Shown here one piece after another: positions 35,501-43,377 of a stretch of DNA of 51,441 nucleotides. The first letter of the stretch is position 1. The number at the start of each line of letters is the position of its first letter. Location of the stretch: positions 1 through 51,441 of the forward strand of contig JAUXWY010000427.1 in assembly GCA_030681235.1 (NCBI GenBank). Reading direction: 5' to 3'. Source of the stretch: Pirellulaceae bacterium (GTDB lineage Bacteria; Planctomycetota; Planctomycetia; Pirellulales; Pirellulaceae). Made by a program: the position numbers and the translations under genes. The notes beneath the pieces are model-generated. The model was not told the origin of the DNA. It was given only the letters and a program-made list of their open reading frames with translations, and searched no databases.

Positions 35501-36015
35501 GGTTGCGTGGACTGGTCGGCTCGGGTCAGCAAATCTCTGCCGTTGGCCCAGAGCAACAACCAATCCGCGCGATAGACTTGATACTGATCGAACAGATCGG
35601 CCAATCGTTGGGCCAATTGATAGAGCTTTCGCGACGACGGATCTTGAATCAGGAACGTGCGCAGCGAATGGAACTCAGGGATCGGTGGCAATTGTGGCAG
35701 AAGCCGCATCAATCGCCACAAGAGATGGCTTTTCTCGAAGGGCGAGTCCTCGGGCAAATTGCCCAGGACCGCGCGGTAGGCTCGCCATTGGAAGCGACCG
35801 GGCAACAGAAGTTTCAAGCCAGCGGCGATGCCACAACCATGTTCACGCGAGGCCAGCGACAGCTTGAGCCATTGAGCGATCCCGTTGCTTTGCACCAAGA
35901 TCACTTCATTTTCCAGCGGCGACAACGGCTGGGTTTGAATGACGCTGACCAAGCGGTCGCGGAGCACCTCCAGGCGATTGCTGTAGAACGGAAAAAAGCC
36001 GCCTGTCAAGTTCAT
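32545..36015 (-). CDS. recC: RecC-like exodeoxyribonuclease V gamma subunit
   Basis: RecC-type subunit of about 1156 residues, which in the known enzyme splits the strands and scans for Chi. The start at MNLTGGFFPFYSNRLE is preferred over an ATG 15 codons upstream because the family begins there. Recognisable parts are VILVQSNGIAQWLKL, ILVFGISSLPRQLLEVLMALG, VAHSPQREVEILQDQLLAAF and MPMRAIPFRRVCLLGMNEPDFP, the last a degenerate helicase region. The length is close to that of E. coli RecC. It heads a recC-recB pair and probably shares its promoter. Chi specificity in this organism cannot be inferred. Confidence 0.92.
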   Translation of the reverse strand: MNLTGGFFPFYSNRLEVLRDRLVSVIQTQPLSPLENEVILVQSNGIAQWLKLSLASREHGCGIAAGLKLLLPGRFQWRAYRAVLGNLPEDSPFEKSHLLWRLMRLLPQLPPIPEFHSLRTFLIQDPSSRKLYQLAQRLADLFDQYQVYRADWLLLWANGRDLLTRADQSTQPVPSDHMWQPYLWRLLMEDLPEAHRDSSRAHVHHRFLTAVDPWLNQSTTGGLPRRILVFGISSLPRQLLEVLMALGRRMAVHVFVHNPSRAVAFASDPSPLAAYALPDASFPALHPLLAAWGRQGNEYLKMLSVQAAAHPHATESSQFVSFGDGSTLLQQLQNEILNEWTDPTSATLRAQIGLADHSLTFQVAHSPQREVEILQDQLLAAFQADPELQPRDIMVMVPDIHTYAPHIQAVFGQIAADDPRYLPFTVNDQDRSQAQTLFLALDRLLQLDQSRMTVSELIDWLEVPAFRQAAGITGGDLPRLERWIQESGIRWGFDADHRAQLGLPEHSEQNTWRFGLRRMILGYAVGESSAWSEIEPLPRVGGLEAAVAGTLDQLVRRLHQWWRVLQQPAAPAQWHERLSQLLPEFFAPQSAAEESQLSQLQGALETWLQQCQDSRFDQPLPLNIVREHWLGGLREPHLSQRFLGGAINFATLMPMRAIPFRRVCLLGMNEPDFPRQTTVNEFDLMNTAGMYRAGDRSRGDDDRYLFLEALLSARESLYISWVGRSIRDNSARPPSVLCGQLRDHVAGGWQLAGGSDSGANSGRALVEHLTTTHPLQPFSREYFQNQPRLFTYSNQWRAVHREFGYREHAVPRDQAMWQPQDALTLTDLGDFLKSPVDAFFQRVLQVRFSESEGIDLDNEPFVVAGLERWSLNQEILHSIAAQLRDNVQSDVEVLLQQQLNRIRGEGSLPHPPFAQCVQEQLQTTMRRQVELYRDELKLLRATTLPSLQLAAPALARGHQITLNDSLDLVFQVADAPQQLRRLVWLASDLRDGQKFNFVQVVRLWPQHLALCTFAGEAANTIIIHGGGRRFVLAGMPAAEAGQMLLNLLQAFDLGMQQPLPVACQTAYVGMVDHYAGSPSQSVKAEFQYNGGDHLDGDATRSPLLARCWPTFEALVQPPARTTVQPSFDQCVERLYRPFYTFLCDHCEALEQEGHDD

Positions 36016-36199
36016 CGTCAACCGTTCACGTCTCAGTCCAACGCCGGGCATCAGCCCCATTTTTCGCTATGGTTCGCCCAAGTTTGTCAGCAACAACCAC
36101 CGGTGAATACCCGCTAGAGCCGCTGGGGTCGGGCCTTGGATCAAGTATACTTGTTTTTGGGGGCCTCGTCCGGGTGGGGTAAAAAGGGTAGCGCGAGAT

Positions 36200-36853
36200 A
36201 TGGAGTTTGATTGCCCAGACTGCGGGGTACTGCTGCGACTCAAAGACGAATTCCTTGGTAGGAATGTCAAGTGTCCAAAATGCGGCACGTCGCTGCTCAT
36301 TGCCGAGCCTGTTCCACCGAGTTTGCCGGACGAAGACGATCCGTTGTTCAGCATCACACCTGGACTGACTCCGCCACCGGTGCATCAGGAACTCCGACCA
36401 TCATCGGAGCAACCACGAGTCCCCGCCTACCTTACGTCGCCAACGGGTCCTCGTGCGCCGATTTCCAATCCCAAATACCCCGCGGCTGCTCCGCCCGTTC
36501 CGATCTATTCCACTCACAGTTCGTACCCCAACGGTCTGGGCCATCGCACTCTGAGTTCCGCCGATCCCAGCACCGCTGGAGCGGGCGAACGAACATCCGG
36601 CTCCTCGGCTCCTTCAACCTCGGCTCAGTCAACCACCGCAGAGGTTCAATCGCCGGCGAAGACTTGGTCGATGTCGCCCGGCACGATCGCGACGGGCTTG
36701 TTGATGATGTTAGGAGCGATGGTTTGGGTCGTGGCTGGCATGGCAGCGGGCGTTACCAATTACTATCCATTAGTCCTGTTCGCCATTGGCATCGGCACGG
36801 TGATCAAAGGTTGTATCGGCCAACGCGAACGATGGTGCCCTGGAAAGAAATGA
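36200..36853 (+). CDS. Zinc-ribbon membrane protein
   Basis: Protein of 217 residues starting with a zinc ribbon of the MJ0042 type: CPDCGVLLRLKDEFLGRNVKCPKCGTSLL, with four paired cysteines in the first 30 residues. A Pro/Ser/Thr-rich linker of roughly 110 residues follows. Two hydrophobic helices close the protein (IATGLLMMLGAMVWVVAGMAAG and YYPLVLFAIGIGTVIKGCIG), giving a small membrane anchor and a basic tail. The arrangement zinc ribbon-linker-two helices recurs among planctomycete proteins of unknown function. It is divergent from recC. Confidence 0.78.
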   Translation: MEFDCPDCGVLLRLKDEFLGRNVKCPKCGTSLLIAEPVPPSLPDEDDPLFSITPGLTPPPVHQELRPSSEQPRVPAYLTSPTGPRAPISNPKYPAAAPPVPIYSTHSSYPNGLGHRTLSSADPSTAGAGERTSGSSAPSTSAQSTTAEVQSPAKTWSMSPGTIATGLLMMLGAMVWVVAGMAAGVTNYYPLVLFAIGIGTVIKGCIGQRERWCPGKK

Positions 36854-37102
36854 TCATCGCCCTGGAGCAACTGCGAGCCGGTCAAGCGGTCGCGGATAGT
36901 AGAGCGAGCGCCCCGATCGCTCCCGACGCAGAAGTCGACTCCGCCTCAACGAACCCCTCGACCGCGTTCTCTCGCTATCGGCTAAGATGTAGCTGTGAGT
37001 CGTGCTCTCCGTCGGAGTGAATCGAGTGAATCCGCCGGAGACCGGCGTAAGGCCGACCTTCGAAACTGACGTATCCCTCGGGCCGGGAAGGCGAGTGCAC
37101 CT

Positions 37103-38110
37103 ATGATGATCGATCCTTCTGACAATCCGTATGCACCACCGCAGGCCGATTGCAGTCGCCCGCTCGGGACTCATCGCTATTATGGCTTGATGATCGCCAA
37201 ATTGAAATTCGCCGAATTGCGGAAGATCACTCGCAATCCTTTGATTTGGTGTCGGTTGACGGCGCTTCATTGGCTCGGAGGTTCCCGCGCGGTCATTGTG
37301 ACTGGAGTTGTCAACCCGCAATCGCCTTTGGAATTGCACGTTGCGGAGTTCCCGAGCCAAGTGCGGGAACGTCTGGCGACCAAACACGACCTGTTATCGC
37401 AGCATGGTTTTCGCTGGGTCGGGAATTACCGATCCCCAGCGATCGGAGCGGGACAAAGTGTTGGCGATTTGTGGATCGACGACAACAACACGATCTGCCT
37501 CAATCTCCTAATCCAAACGCTGGTCTACCCACGCGCGACGGTCGTCGCGGAGCACCTATCGCTTTTCTCATCGCTCGCGGACGGTACGATGACGATTACG
37601 ACCAGCTATCCGATTTCGATAGCAGAGAACCCTACTCACGATGTGGTGCGGCTTCCGGGTATCGCGCCGGTGGAGTTGATTCGCCGACATCGCGAGCGGT
37701 TGGCGGTTCTGAAGCCACGGCAGTTGACGCCACAAACATCGTTATCGGAAGCGGAAGTTTGGTCGCTCCTGCATCATTATTTGTTGGACGAGATATGCAG
37801 CCTGGAGCGGGCGGGAGTTGTCACACCAATCGATGAAGCCCAAGTTGCGAAGTTGCACAAGTACAATGTTTGTTTTGACTTCCGCGAACGAAAAGTCCCT
37901 TGGATGGTGCGTCTATTTTCCTCAAAGACGATCTCGCTGGTTTTTTATTTGGTTGCGATTGTTGGTGTGATCTCGCGCTGGCCGAACTCTCGAATTTGGA
38001 TGTATGTCGGCATGTTTTGGTTTTGCCTCACTTTATTATTCTCGAACCAACTAATTTACAGCTATCTGCGCGCCAAACCGCAAGACCTCTTGCCACCGAG
38101 GCAGCCGTAA
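37103..38110 (+). CDS. Uncharacterised membrane protein with NPYAPP start
   Basis: Protein of 335 residues with no domain I recognise. The N-terminus (MMIDPSDNPYAPPQAD) carries the NPYAPP motif seen at the start of many planctomycete membrane proteins. The central 250 residues look soluble and mixed alpha/beta. Two helices lie near the C-terminus (ISLVFYLVAIVGVIS and WMYVGMFWFCLTLLFSNQLI), followed by a short basic tail. A second ATG at 37106 is an equal start candidate. It meets the DUF1080 gene tail to tail 7 bp apart. The topology suggests a cytoplasmic domain tethered to the membrane. Confidence 0.68.
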   Translation: MMIDPSDNPYAPPQADCSRPLGTHRYYGLMIAKLKFAELRKITRNPLIWCRLTALHWLGGSRAVIVTGVVNPQSPLELHVAEFPSQVRERLATKHDLLSQHGFRWVGNYRSPAIGAGQSVGDLWIDDNNTICLNLLIQTLVYPRATVVAEHLSLFSSLADGTMTITTSYPISIAENPTHDVVRLPGIAPVELIRRHRERLAVLKPRQLTPQTSLSEAEVWSLLHHYLLDEICSLERAGVVTPIDEAQVAKLHKYNVCFDFRERKVPWMVRLFSSKTISLVFYLVAIVGVISRWPNSRIWMYVGMFWFCLTLLFSNQLIYSYLRAKPQDLLPPRQP

Positions 38111-38117
38111 CCAAGAG

Positions 38118-39314
38118 TCAGTCGATTCGCCGGAGGTAGAGGTTGGCCAGGTCGAGGGGGCCGGTGGCGGTTAGAGTTAGGTGGCTTTTGGCGGCGAGGT
38201 TTTTGAGCGTGTGTTGTTGTTCGAGGGGGTGGCCGTTTAAGGTGAGGGTGAGGGCTGAGTTGATGACGGTGCCTTCGAGACGATTCCACTGGCCGGGCTT
38301 GACGAGTTGTTCGTCTTGGTTCGCGGTGGTGTAGACCGAAATGGATGCTTGATCGTTGGCAGTTTCCACCTTGGCGGACTCGGCGTTGGTCAGCTCCAAG
38401 GCGAACACACTTTCGGTTTTGTCCAATTTGAAGTCGACGACGAAGCCAAAGTTTTCCAAAACTTGTTCGTGGATTAGTGATTGGCGGGAGCCGGGTTGCT
38501 GATCGGCGACTGGTCCTTGGTAGGCCAGGACCCAGTCGCGTGCCTGCCACGCGTCAGTTGAAGGATCTGCGGCGCGCCAACCGCTGAGGTCCAAGCCTGT
38601 GTAGATCGAGTAGTAACCGCGATTGGCGACGGCAATTTCATCAGCGGGTACCTGAGTATCCGGCAACTCCTTGATCTTCACGTTGCGATAATGAACCACT
38701 CCGCCTTCCGATTCCAGACAAATGTAGCCCTTGCGCGGGGAGCATTGCTTGCCTTGAGTCACCACTTTGCCGTTGACCGCCAGACTCACTTCGCCGTCTT
38801 GGGCGGTGATGCGGTAGTGGTTCCATTCCGGGCTGGGGTTCGACCGGTTCTCGCTCGGAAACGCTCGGTCGCCACCACGTCCGTTGACGGGCACCATCTT
38901 CGCACCGTGGATTGGAAAGATGTCGCCATGAGTGGTGTGGCTGCGAGTGTTTCCGTACGCATTCTCGAGCACTTGCACTTCGATCCCACGATGGAACGGT
39001 ACGCCGCGCGCGGTGATGTCGTCGGCAAACAAAAAAATCCCAGCATTGCCGCCGGGAACCATGTGTCGCCATTCGACTTCGAGGATGAAGTTCTGGTACA
39101 TCTTCTCGGTGCGAAGCTCGCCGATCGGTTTCCCTGTGCAAACGACCAGGCCGTCTTGATAGGACCACGTTGATTCCGGGGTGTTGGTCCGGACCCAACC
39201 TGTAAAATCTCGACCGTTGAATAAAGGTACAAAACCCTCGTCAGTATCGTCTTGTCCCCAGAGAAAGCCAGGGCAGAGCAGGGCGGTTGCGATCAAAATA
39301 CGTAGTAAAAACAT
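38118..39314 (-). CDS. Exported DUF1080 (3-keto-disaccharide hydrolase-type) protein
   Basis: Exported protein of 398 residues. The ATG at 39314 gives a clean signal peptide (MFLLRILIATALLCPGFLWGQ); longer upstream frames run into korB and are spurious. A DUF1080 domain opens GFVPLFNGRDFTGWVRTN, continues EVEWRHMVPGGNAGIFLF, PSPEWNHYRITAQDGEVSLAVNG and IKELPD. A second, related concanavalin-like region covers about 240-398 and begins YYSIYTGLDLSGWRA, so the fold may be duplicated. Some family members hydrolyse 3-keto-glycosides; no substrate can be set here. It starts 4 bp after the korB stop, an unexpected operon partner. Confidence 0.85.
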   Translation of the reverse strand: MFLLRILIATALLCPGFLWGQDDTDEGFVPLFNGRDFTGWVRTNTPESTWSYQDGLVVCTGKPIGELRTEKMYQNFILEVEWRHMVPGGNAGIFLFADDITARGVPFHRGIEVQVLENAYGNTRSHTTHGDIFPIHGAKMVPVNGRGGDRAFPSENRSNPSPEWNHYRITAQDGEVSLAVNGKVVTQGKQCSPRKGYICLESEGGVVHYRNVKIKELPDTQVPADEIAVANRGYYSIYTGLDLSGWRAADPSTDAWQARDWVLAYQGPVADQQPGSRQSLIHEQVLENFGFVVDFKLDKTESVFALELTNAESAKVETANDQASISVYTTANQDEQLVKPGQWNRLEGTVINSALTLTLNGHPLEQQHTLKNLAAKSHLTLTATGPLDLANLYLRRID

Positions 39315-39318
39315 GGGG

Positions 39319-40332
39319 TTAACCCACCGTCCAGGTGTCGCCGGAGTTGAATATGGAGTTGAGGTCGCCTTTCGACTTGGCCTTGGCATGATGGACTTGT
39401 TGATGAACTTGTTCTTCATAACACGCCCGACTGACTTGTCGGAAGACGCCGATTGGGACCGGGAGTTCAGGATTCGAAAACCGAGCCAGGAGGTTGGCGA
39501 TGTGCGGTTCTGGTGCTGATTGGTCGTGCACCAACAGGTGCTGCTCGGTGACCTCGCCGCCCAACACCACACTTTGCGGAGTCAGGGTCTGTAGTCGCAC
39601 GCCTTTGTCGTTATTCTTGCCGTAAACCATGGGCTTGCCGTGTCGCAGTACCAACAGGTTATCGTCCTTCACGTCCTTGTCGGTCAAATGTTCCCAAGCG
39701 CCGTCATTGAAGACGTTGCAGTTTTGCAGCACTTCGACAAAGCTGGTACCGCGATGCTGGGTCGCTTGATACAACGTTTCACCGAGGTGCTTGGTGTTGA
39801 AGTCAATACTGCGCGCGACGAAGGTCGCATCGGCACCCAACACCACAGATAGCGGATTCAGGGGATGGTCCAACGAACCCGTGGGTGTGCTCTTGGTAAC
39901 GTGGCCTTGAAGCGAAGTCGGCGAGTATTGGCCTTTGGTCAAACCATAGATTCGATTGTTGAACAAAATAATGTTCAAATCGACGTTGCGGCGAATCAAG
40001 TGCAGCAAGTGATTGCCGCCAATGCTCAAGGCATCTCCATCACCCGTGATCACAAACACGGTAAGGTCCGGGTTGGCAATCTTGAGGCCAGTGGCGACCG
40101 CCGGGGCTCGACCGTGAATCGTGTGCATGCCGTACGTGTTCATGTAATAAGGGAAGCGGCTGCTGCAACCGATTCCCGAAACGAACACGATCTTGTGCGG
40201 TTCGATGCCGACCTCCGGCAAAATCTTTTTCATTTGGGCCAAGATCGAATAGTCACCACAACCTGGACACCAACGTATATCTTGATCACTGGCAAAGTCG
40301 GACGCTTTGAGAACGGGAAGCGCGGTATTCAT
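39319..40332 (-). CDS. korB: 2-oxoacid:ferredoxin oxidoreductase beta subunit
   Basis: Thiamine-diphosphate-binding subunit of 337 residues. RWCPGCGDYSILAQM near the N-terminus and SGIGCSSRFPYYMNTYGMHTIHGRA supply cysteines for an iron-sulfur centre. VITGDGDALSIGGNHLLH with LFNNRIYGLTKGQYSPTS is the thiamine diphosphate and magnesium site. With the alpha subunit it converts a 2-oxoacid, probably 2-oxoglutarate, plus CoA to acyl-CoA and carbon dioxide while reducing ferredoxin. Substrate choice between 2-oxoglutarate and other 2-oxoacids rests on general similarity. It follows korA by about 120 bp on the same strand. Confidence 0.92.
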   Translation of the reverse strand: MNTALPVLKASDFASDQDIRWCPGCGDYSILAQMKKILPEVGIEPHKIVFVSGIGCSSRFPYYMNTYGMHTIHGRAPAVATGLKIANPDLTVFVITGDGDALSIGGNHLLHLIRRNVDLNIILFNNRIYGLTKGQYSPTSLQGHVTKSTPTGSLDHPLNPLSVVLGADATFVARSIDFNTKHLGETLYQATQHRGTSFVEVLQNCNVFNDGAWEHLTDKDVKDDNLLVLRHGKPMVYGKNNDKGVRLQTLTPQSVVLGGEVTEQHLLVHDQSAPEPHIANLLARFSNPELPVPIGVFRQVSRACYEEQVHQQVHHAKAKSKGDLNSIFNSGDTWTVG

Positions 40333-40451
40333 ATTTCGTGTTCCTCAGAACTTTAGGTAAATCGCGTCGGCGCGATCTCACACATGATTGAAGGGTCAGG
40401 GCCGCTGGGGGTAAGCCGTACGGGGTTGATTCGGTCGGGAATCGTTCTGGA

Positions 40452-42338
40452 TCACAAGCTGGAAGCGACTTCGGCATCGCACTCAGCGACCACGGCTTGA
40501 ATCTTGGCGATCAATTCGCTGATCGAAAACGGCTTGCCCTCGACCTTGTTGATGCCATGAGCAGTGATGGCCAATTGCCCTTGAATCAGTTGCCGCAGTT
40601 GTCCAGTGTTCAGTTCAGGAATCACAATCTTGCGGAAGCCAGCCAACATGGACCCGAGTTCGCGGGGTAGCGGGTTGACCCAACGCAGGTGCAAGTGCGA
40701 AACGGAATTTCCCGAGGCCTGTAGCTGCGTGACGGCGGTGCGGCAAGCGCCGTAGGTCCCGCCCCAGCTCACGACCAACACATCGCCCGAGCGTTGTCCG
40801 AAAATTGTGGGCGGATCGACCAAGTCATTGGTATTGGAGACCTTTTGGGCCCGTGTGTTGACCATGTGTTGGTGATTGGCGGCTTCGTAGTTGACGTTCC
40901 CGGTGCGATCTTCTTTTTCCAAGCCTCCCACCCGGTGCATCAAGCCCTCGGTTCCAGGAATGGCCCATGGTCGGGCCAACAAATGATCGCGTTCGTAGGG
41001 CAAGAATTTTTGGTCGGGTGTTTCTGTCGGATGATGAATGACAATCGGATGCATCGCTTGAACGTCGGGGATTTTCCACGGTTCGGAGCCATTGGCGATG
41101 TAGCCGTCCGACAAAATCATCACCGGCGACATCAATCGCGTGGCGACTCGCCAAGCTTCGATGGCGACGTCGAAACAATCAGCGGGACTTGCGGCGGCGA
41201 TCACTGGCATGGGGCATTCACCATGGCGACCGTGGATGGCCATCAATAAGTCGGCTTGTTCGGTTTTGGTTGGCAAGCCAGTGCTTGGGCCGCCGCGTTG
41301 AATGTCGATGATCAGCATGGGCAGTTCCATCATCACCCCCAAGCTCATGCCTTCGCCTTTGAGCAGGATGCCGGGTCCGCTGCTGGCCGTTACACCCATT
41401 TGCCCGGCAAACGCCGCGCCGATGATCGAACAAATCGCAGCGATCTCGTCCTCGGCCTGAAAGGTCAGCACGTCCAAGTTCTTGTAGCGGCTTAGTTCGT
41501 GCAGGACATCGCTGGCTGGGGTAATCGGGTACGAACCCAAGAACAATTTCTTGCCGCTCAGTTTTGCGGCGGCCATCAATCCGTAAGCCAGAGTTTGGTT
41601 GCCGATGACGCTGCGATAATGTCCGGGAGGCAAAGTTGCAGCTGGGACTTGGTACGTGGTGGGGAACGCTTCGGTGGTTTCGCCAAAGTTCCAACCCGCC
41701 TTTAGCGCCAAGCGATTCGCCGTGGCAACATCGAGCGCCCCAGAGAACTTCTTTTCAATGAATCGCAGGGTCGGCGTCATGTCGCGACCGTAAAGCCAAA
41801 AGATCAGTCCCATCGCAAAAAAGTTCTTGCAGCGATCGGCTTCCTTCACACTGATCTTGGTTTCGGCCACGGAATCGCGAGTCAATTGCGTCATCTTCAC
41901 CCGAATCAAACGGTAGCCGTCGGTTGTGCCGTCTTCGAGAGGATTGCGGGCGAGTTTCGCGAGCTTCAAATCTTTTTCTTCGAAACTGTCGGCGTTGACA
42001 ATCAACAATCCGTTTGGCTTTAGGTCCCGGAGGTTGGTCACCAGCGCTGCGGGGTTCATGCACACAAGTGCATCGAGACCATCGCCGGGCGTGAAGATCT
42101 CTTCGCTAGAGAAATGAACTTGGAAACCGCTGACACCCGCGCGCGTTCCGCGTGGGGCGCGGATCTCGGCCGGAAAGTCTGGGAATGTCGCGATGTCGTT
42201 GCCGGCCAACGCGGATGTGTTGGTCAATTGCATGCCGGACAATTGCATGCCATCTCCCGAATCACCAGCCAATCGAACCGTCGCGCCTTTGAGTTCCTGG
42301 ACCGGCTTGGAGGAATCTCCGAGATTTGTTTGCAGCAT
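40452..42338 (-). CDS. korA: 2-oxoacid:ferredoxin oxidoreductase alpha subunit with fused gamma domain
   Basis: Large subunit of about 628 residues. The N-terminal 190 residues are the gamma domain (ATVRLAGDSGDGMQLSGMQLT, then FPDFPAEIRAP). The alpha domain follows (GNQTLAYGLMAAAKLSGKK, FLGSYPITPASDVLHEL, FQAEDEIAAICSIIGAAFAG) and ends in the transketolase C-terminal-like region (LVVSWGGTYGACRTAV). This gamma-alpha fusion is usual in two-subunit KorAB enzymes. MLQTNLG is the preferred start; an ATG 20 codons upstream is possible. The divergent neighbour is ndk. Confidence 0.92.
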   Translation of the reverse strand: MLQTNLGDSSKPVQELKGATVRLAGDSGDGMQLSGMQLTNTSALAGNDIATFPDFPAEIRAPRGTRAGVSGFQVHFSSEEIFTPGDGLDALVCMNPAALVTNLRDLKPNGLLIVNADSFEEKDLKLAKLARNPLEDGTTDGYRLIRVKMTQLTRDSVAETKISVKEADRCKNFFAMGLIFWLYGRDMTPTLRFIEKKFSGALDVATANRLALKAGWNFGETTEAFPTTYQVPAATLPPGHYRSVIGNQTLAYGLMAAAKLSGKKLFLGSYPITPASDVLHELSRYKNLDVLTFQAEDEIAAICSIIGAAFAGQMGVTASSGPGILLKGEGMSLGVMMELPMLIIDIQRGGPSTGLPTKTEQADLLMAIHGRHGECPMPVIAAASPADCFDVAIEAWRVATRLMSPVMILSDGYIANGSEPWKIPDVQAMHPIVIHHPTETPDQKFLPYERDHLLARPWAIPGTEGLMHRVGGLEKEDRTGNVNYEAANHQHMVNTRAQKVSNTNDLVDPPTIFGQRSGDVLVVSWGGTYGACRTAVTQLQASGNSVSHLHLRWVNPLPRELGSMLAGFRKIVIPELNTGQLRQLIQGQLAITAHGINKVEGKPFSISELIAKIQAVVAECDAEVASSL

Positions 42339-42515
42339 TGCGGCCAAGCGCCTGTGAAAAATGGTATTGGGGGTGGGCCTGCGAACTACTTCCAACATCG
42401 CAGGAGCCGCTCATTTTGACACCTTCCAGCCGTTTGCGGAAGATCGGTCCGCTTGGTAAACTCCCGGTTTCCCCAAAACTTGACTCACAACGAACGAAAG
42501 AAAGCGAGCGACTCC

Positions 42516-42974
42516 ATGGAGCGAACCCTCATCCTCCTCAAACCCGACTGCGTTCAGCGACGATTGAGCGGCAAAATAATCAGCCGTTTTGAAGATAAAG
42601 GGCTCAACATAGTGGCCCTGAAAATGCTGCAAGTCACTCCCGAACTCGCCAAGCAGCACTACGCCGAACATGTCGCCAAGCCATTTTATCCGGGATTGGA
42701 AGCATTCATTACCGCTTCTCCCGTCGTCGCGATGGTGCTGGAAGGGTTGGAAGTCATCCGAGTGGTTCGTGAGATGTTGGGTGCCACCAGCGGTTTGAAG
42801 GCAACTGCCGGGACGATCCGCGGCGATTACAGCAACAGTCGTCAGATGAATTTGGTGCATGCCTCGGACGGGCCCGAAGCGGCTGCTCGCGAAATTGGGC
42901 TGTATTTTAAGGCCAATGAAGTATGCCCGTACACTCCGTGCCTGACACCGTGGATGAAGGCCGACGACGAATAG
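42516..42974 (+). CDS. ndk: Nucleoside diphosphate kinase
   Basis: Balances nucleoside triphosphate pools by phosphate transfer through a histidine intermediate. From the ATG at 42516 the product has 152 residues, slightly longer than E. coli Ndk. It opens MERTLILLKPDCVQRRL. The active-site segment NLVHASDGPEAAAREI carries the catalytic His115; Ala replaces the Gly most often found after it in the HGSD motif. Other expected parts are PFYPGLEAFITASPVVAMVLEG and GTIRGDY. An in-frame frame upstream (from 42453) is not needed. It is monocistronic and ends before a likely terminator at 43061. Confidence 0.95.
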   Translation: MERTLILLKPDCVQRRLSGKIISRFEDKGLNIVALKMLQVTPELAKQHYAEHVAKPFYPGLEAFITASPVVAMVLEGLEVIRVVREMLGATSGLKATAGTIRGDYSNSRQMNLVHASDGPEAAAREIGLYFKANEVCPYTPCLTPWMKADDE

Positions 42975-43377
42975 GCTACCCCTTGCCATGTGCAATAATG
43001 CAGCGCCGACCGACCTTGAGGGCATCAAAGGCAAATAAGCACCCATTGAGAACCGTCGCGGGGGTCGATTTTTGTTTAGAAAATCGCCCCTTTTCTGTTT
43101 AAGAATTTCAGGTATTGTTGAGAGGTTGCGCGGCCGGCGATGTGGCTGGGAGGCTGAGTGGTTGGCGCCGACAGGTGGGTAGTTTGGGGGTGGTTTCCAG
43201 GTCGTGTTGAGCGGGAGTGGTATCGCGCGACAACAGTGACGGGTGAACCCGTGATCGTGAACTGTCTCGTGAAATGGGCCAGGGATGGCGAATTTTCGGA
43301 CGGAACATGGCCGACAGCGTCAGTGTTGGTCATGCTGGTGTGACTGGTTTTTTCCCCGTTTCAGTTGAGGATGAATG
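42975..43377. other. Gap upstream of glutamine synthetase
   Basis: About 400 bp between ndk and the glutamine synthetase gene. It starts with a terminator-like hairpin and continues with a G-rich stretch containing TGGCTGGGAGGCTGAGTGG. A small hairpin, ACGGG-TGAA-CCCGT, lies at 43239-43252. A 61-codon frame at 43158-43343 has no recognisable family and a Trp- and Val-rich composition unlike its neighbours. I looked for a sigma-54 promoter and found no convincing TGGCAC-N5-TTGCA. The length leaves room for a regulated leader. Confidence 0.45.
43061..43094 (+). terminator. Probable terminator after ndk
   Basis: GGGGTCGATTTT at 43061-43072 pairs with AAAATCGCCCC at 43080-43090, with one bulged T and a 7-nt loop, followed by TTTTCTGTTT. 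Stem plus T-rich tail fits an intrinsic terminator about 90 bp downstream of ndk. Confidence 0.55.

Noticed and set aside
43158-43343. 61-codon frame before glutamine synthetase
   Set aside because: No ribosome site or family. Composition is unlike neighbours and the region is better read as leader DNA.
42975-43377. Sigma-54 promoter for glutamine synthetase
   Set aside because: No TGGCAC-N5-TTGCA match with both GG and GC elements at correct spacing was found.
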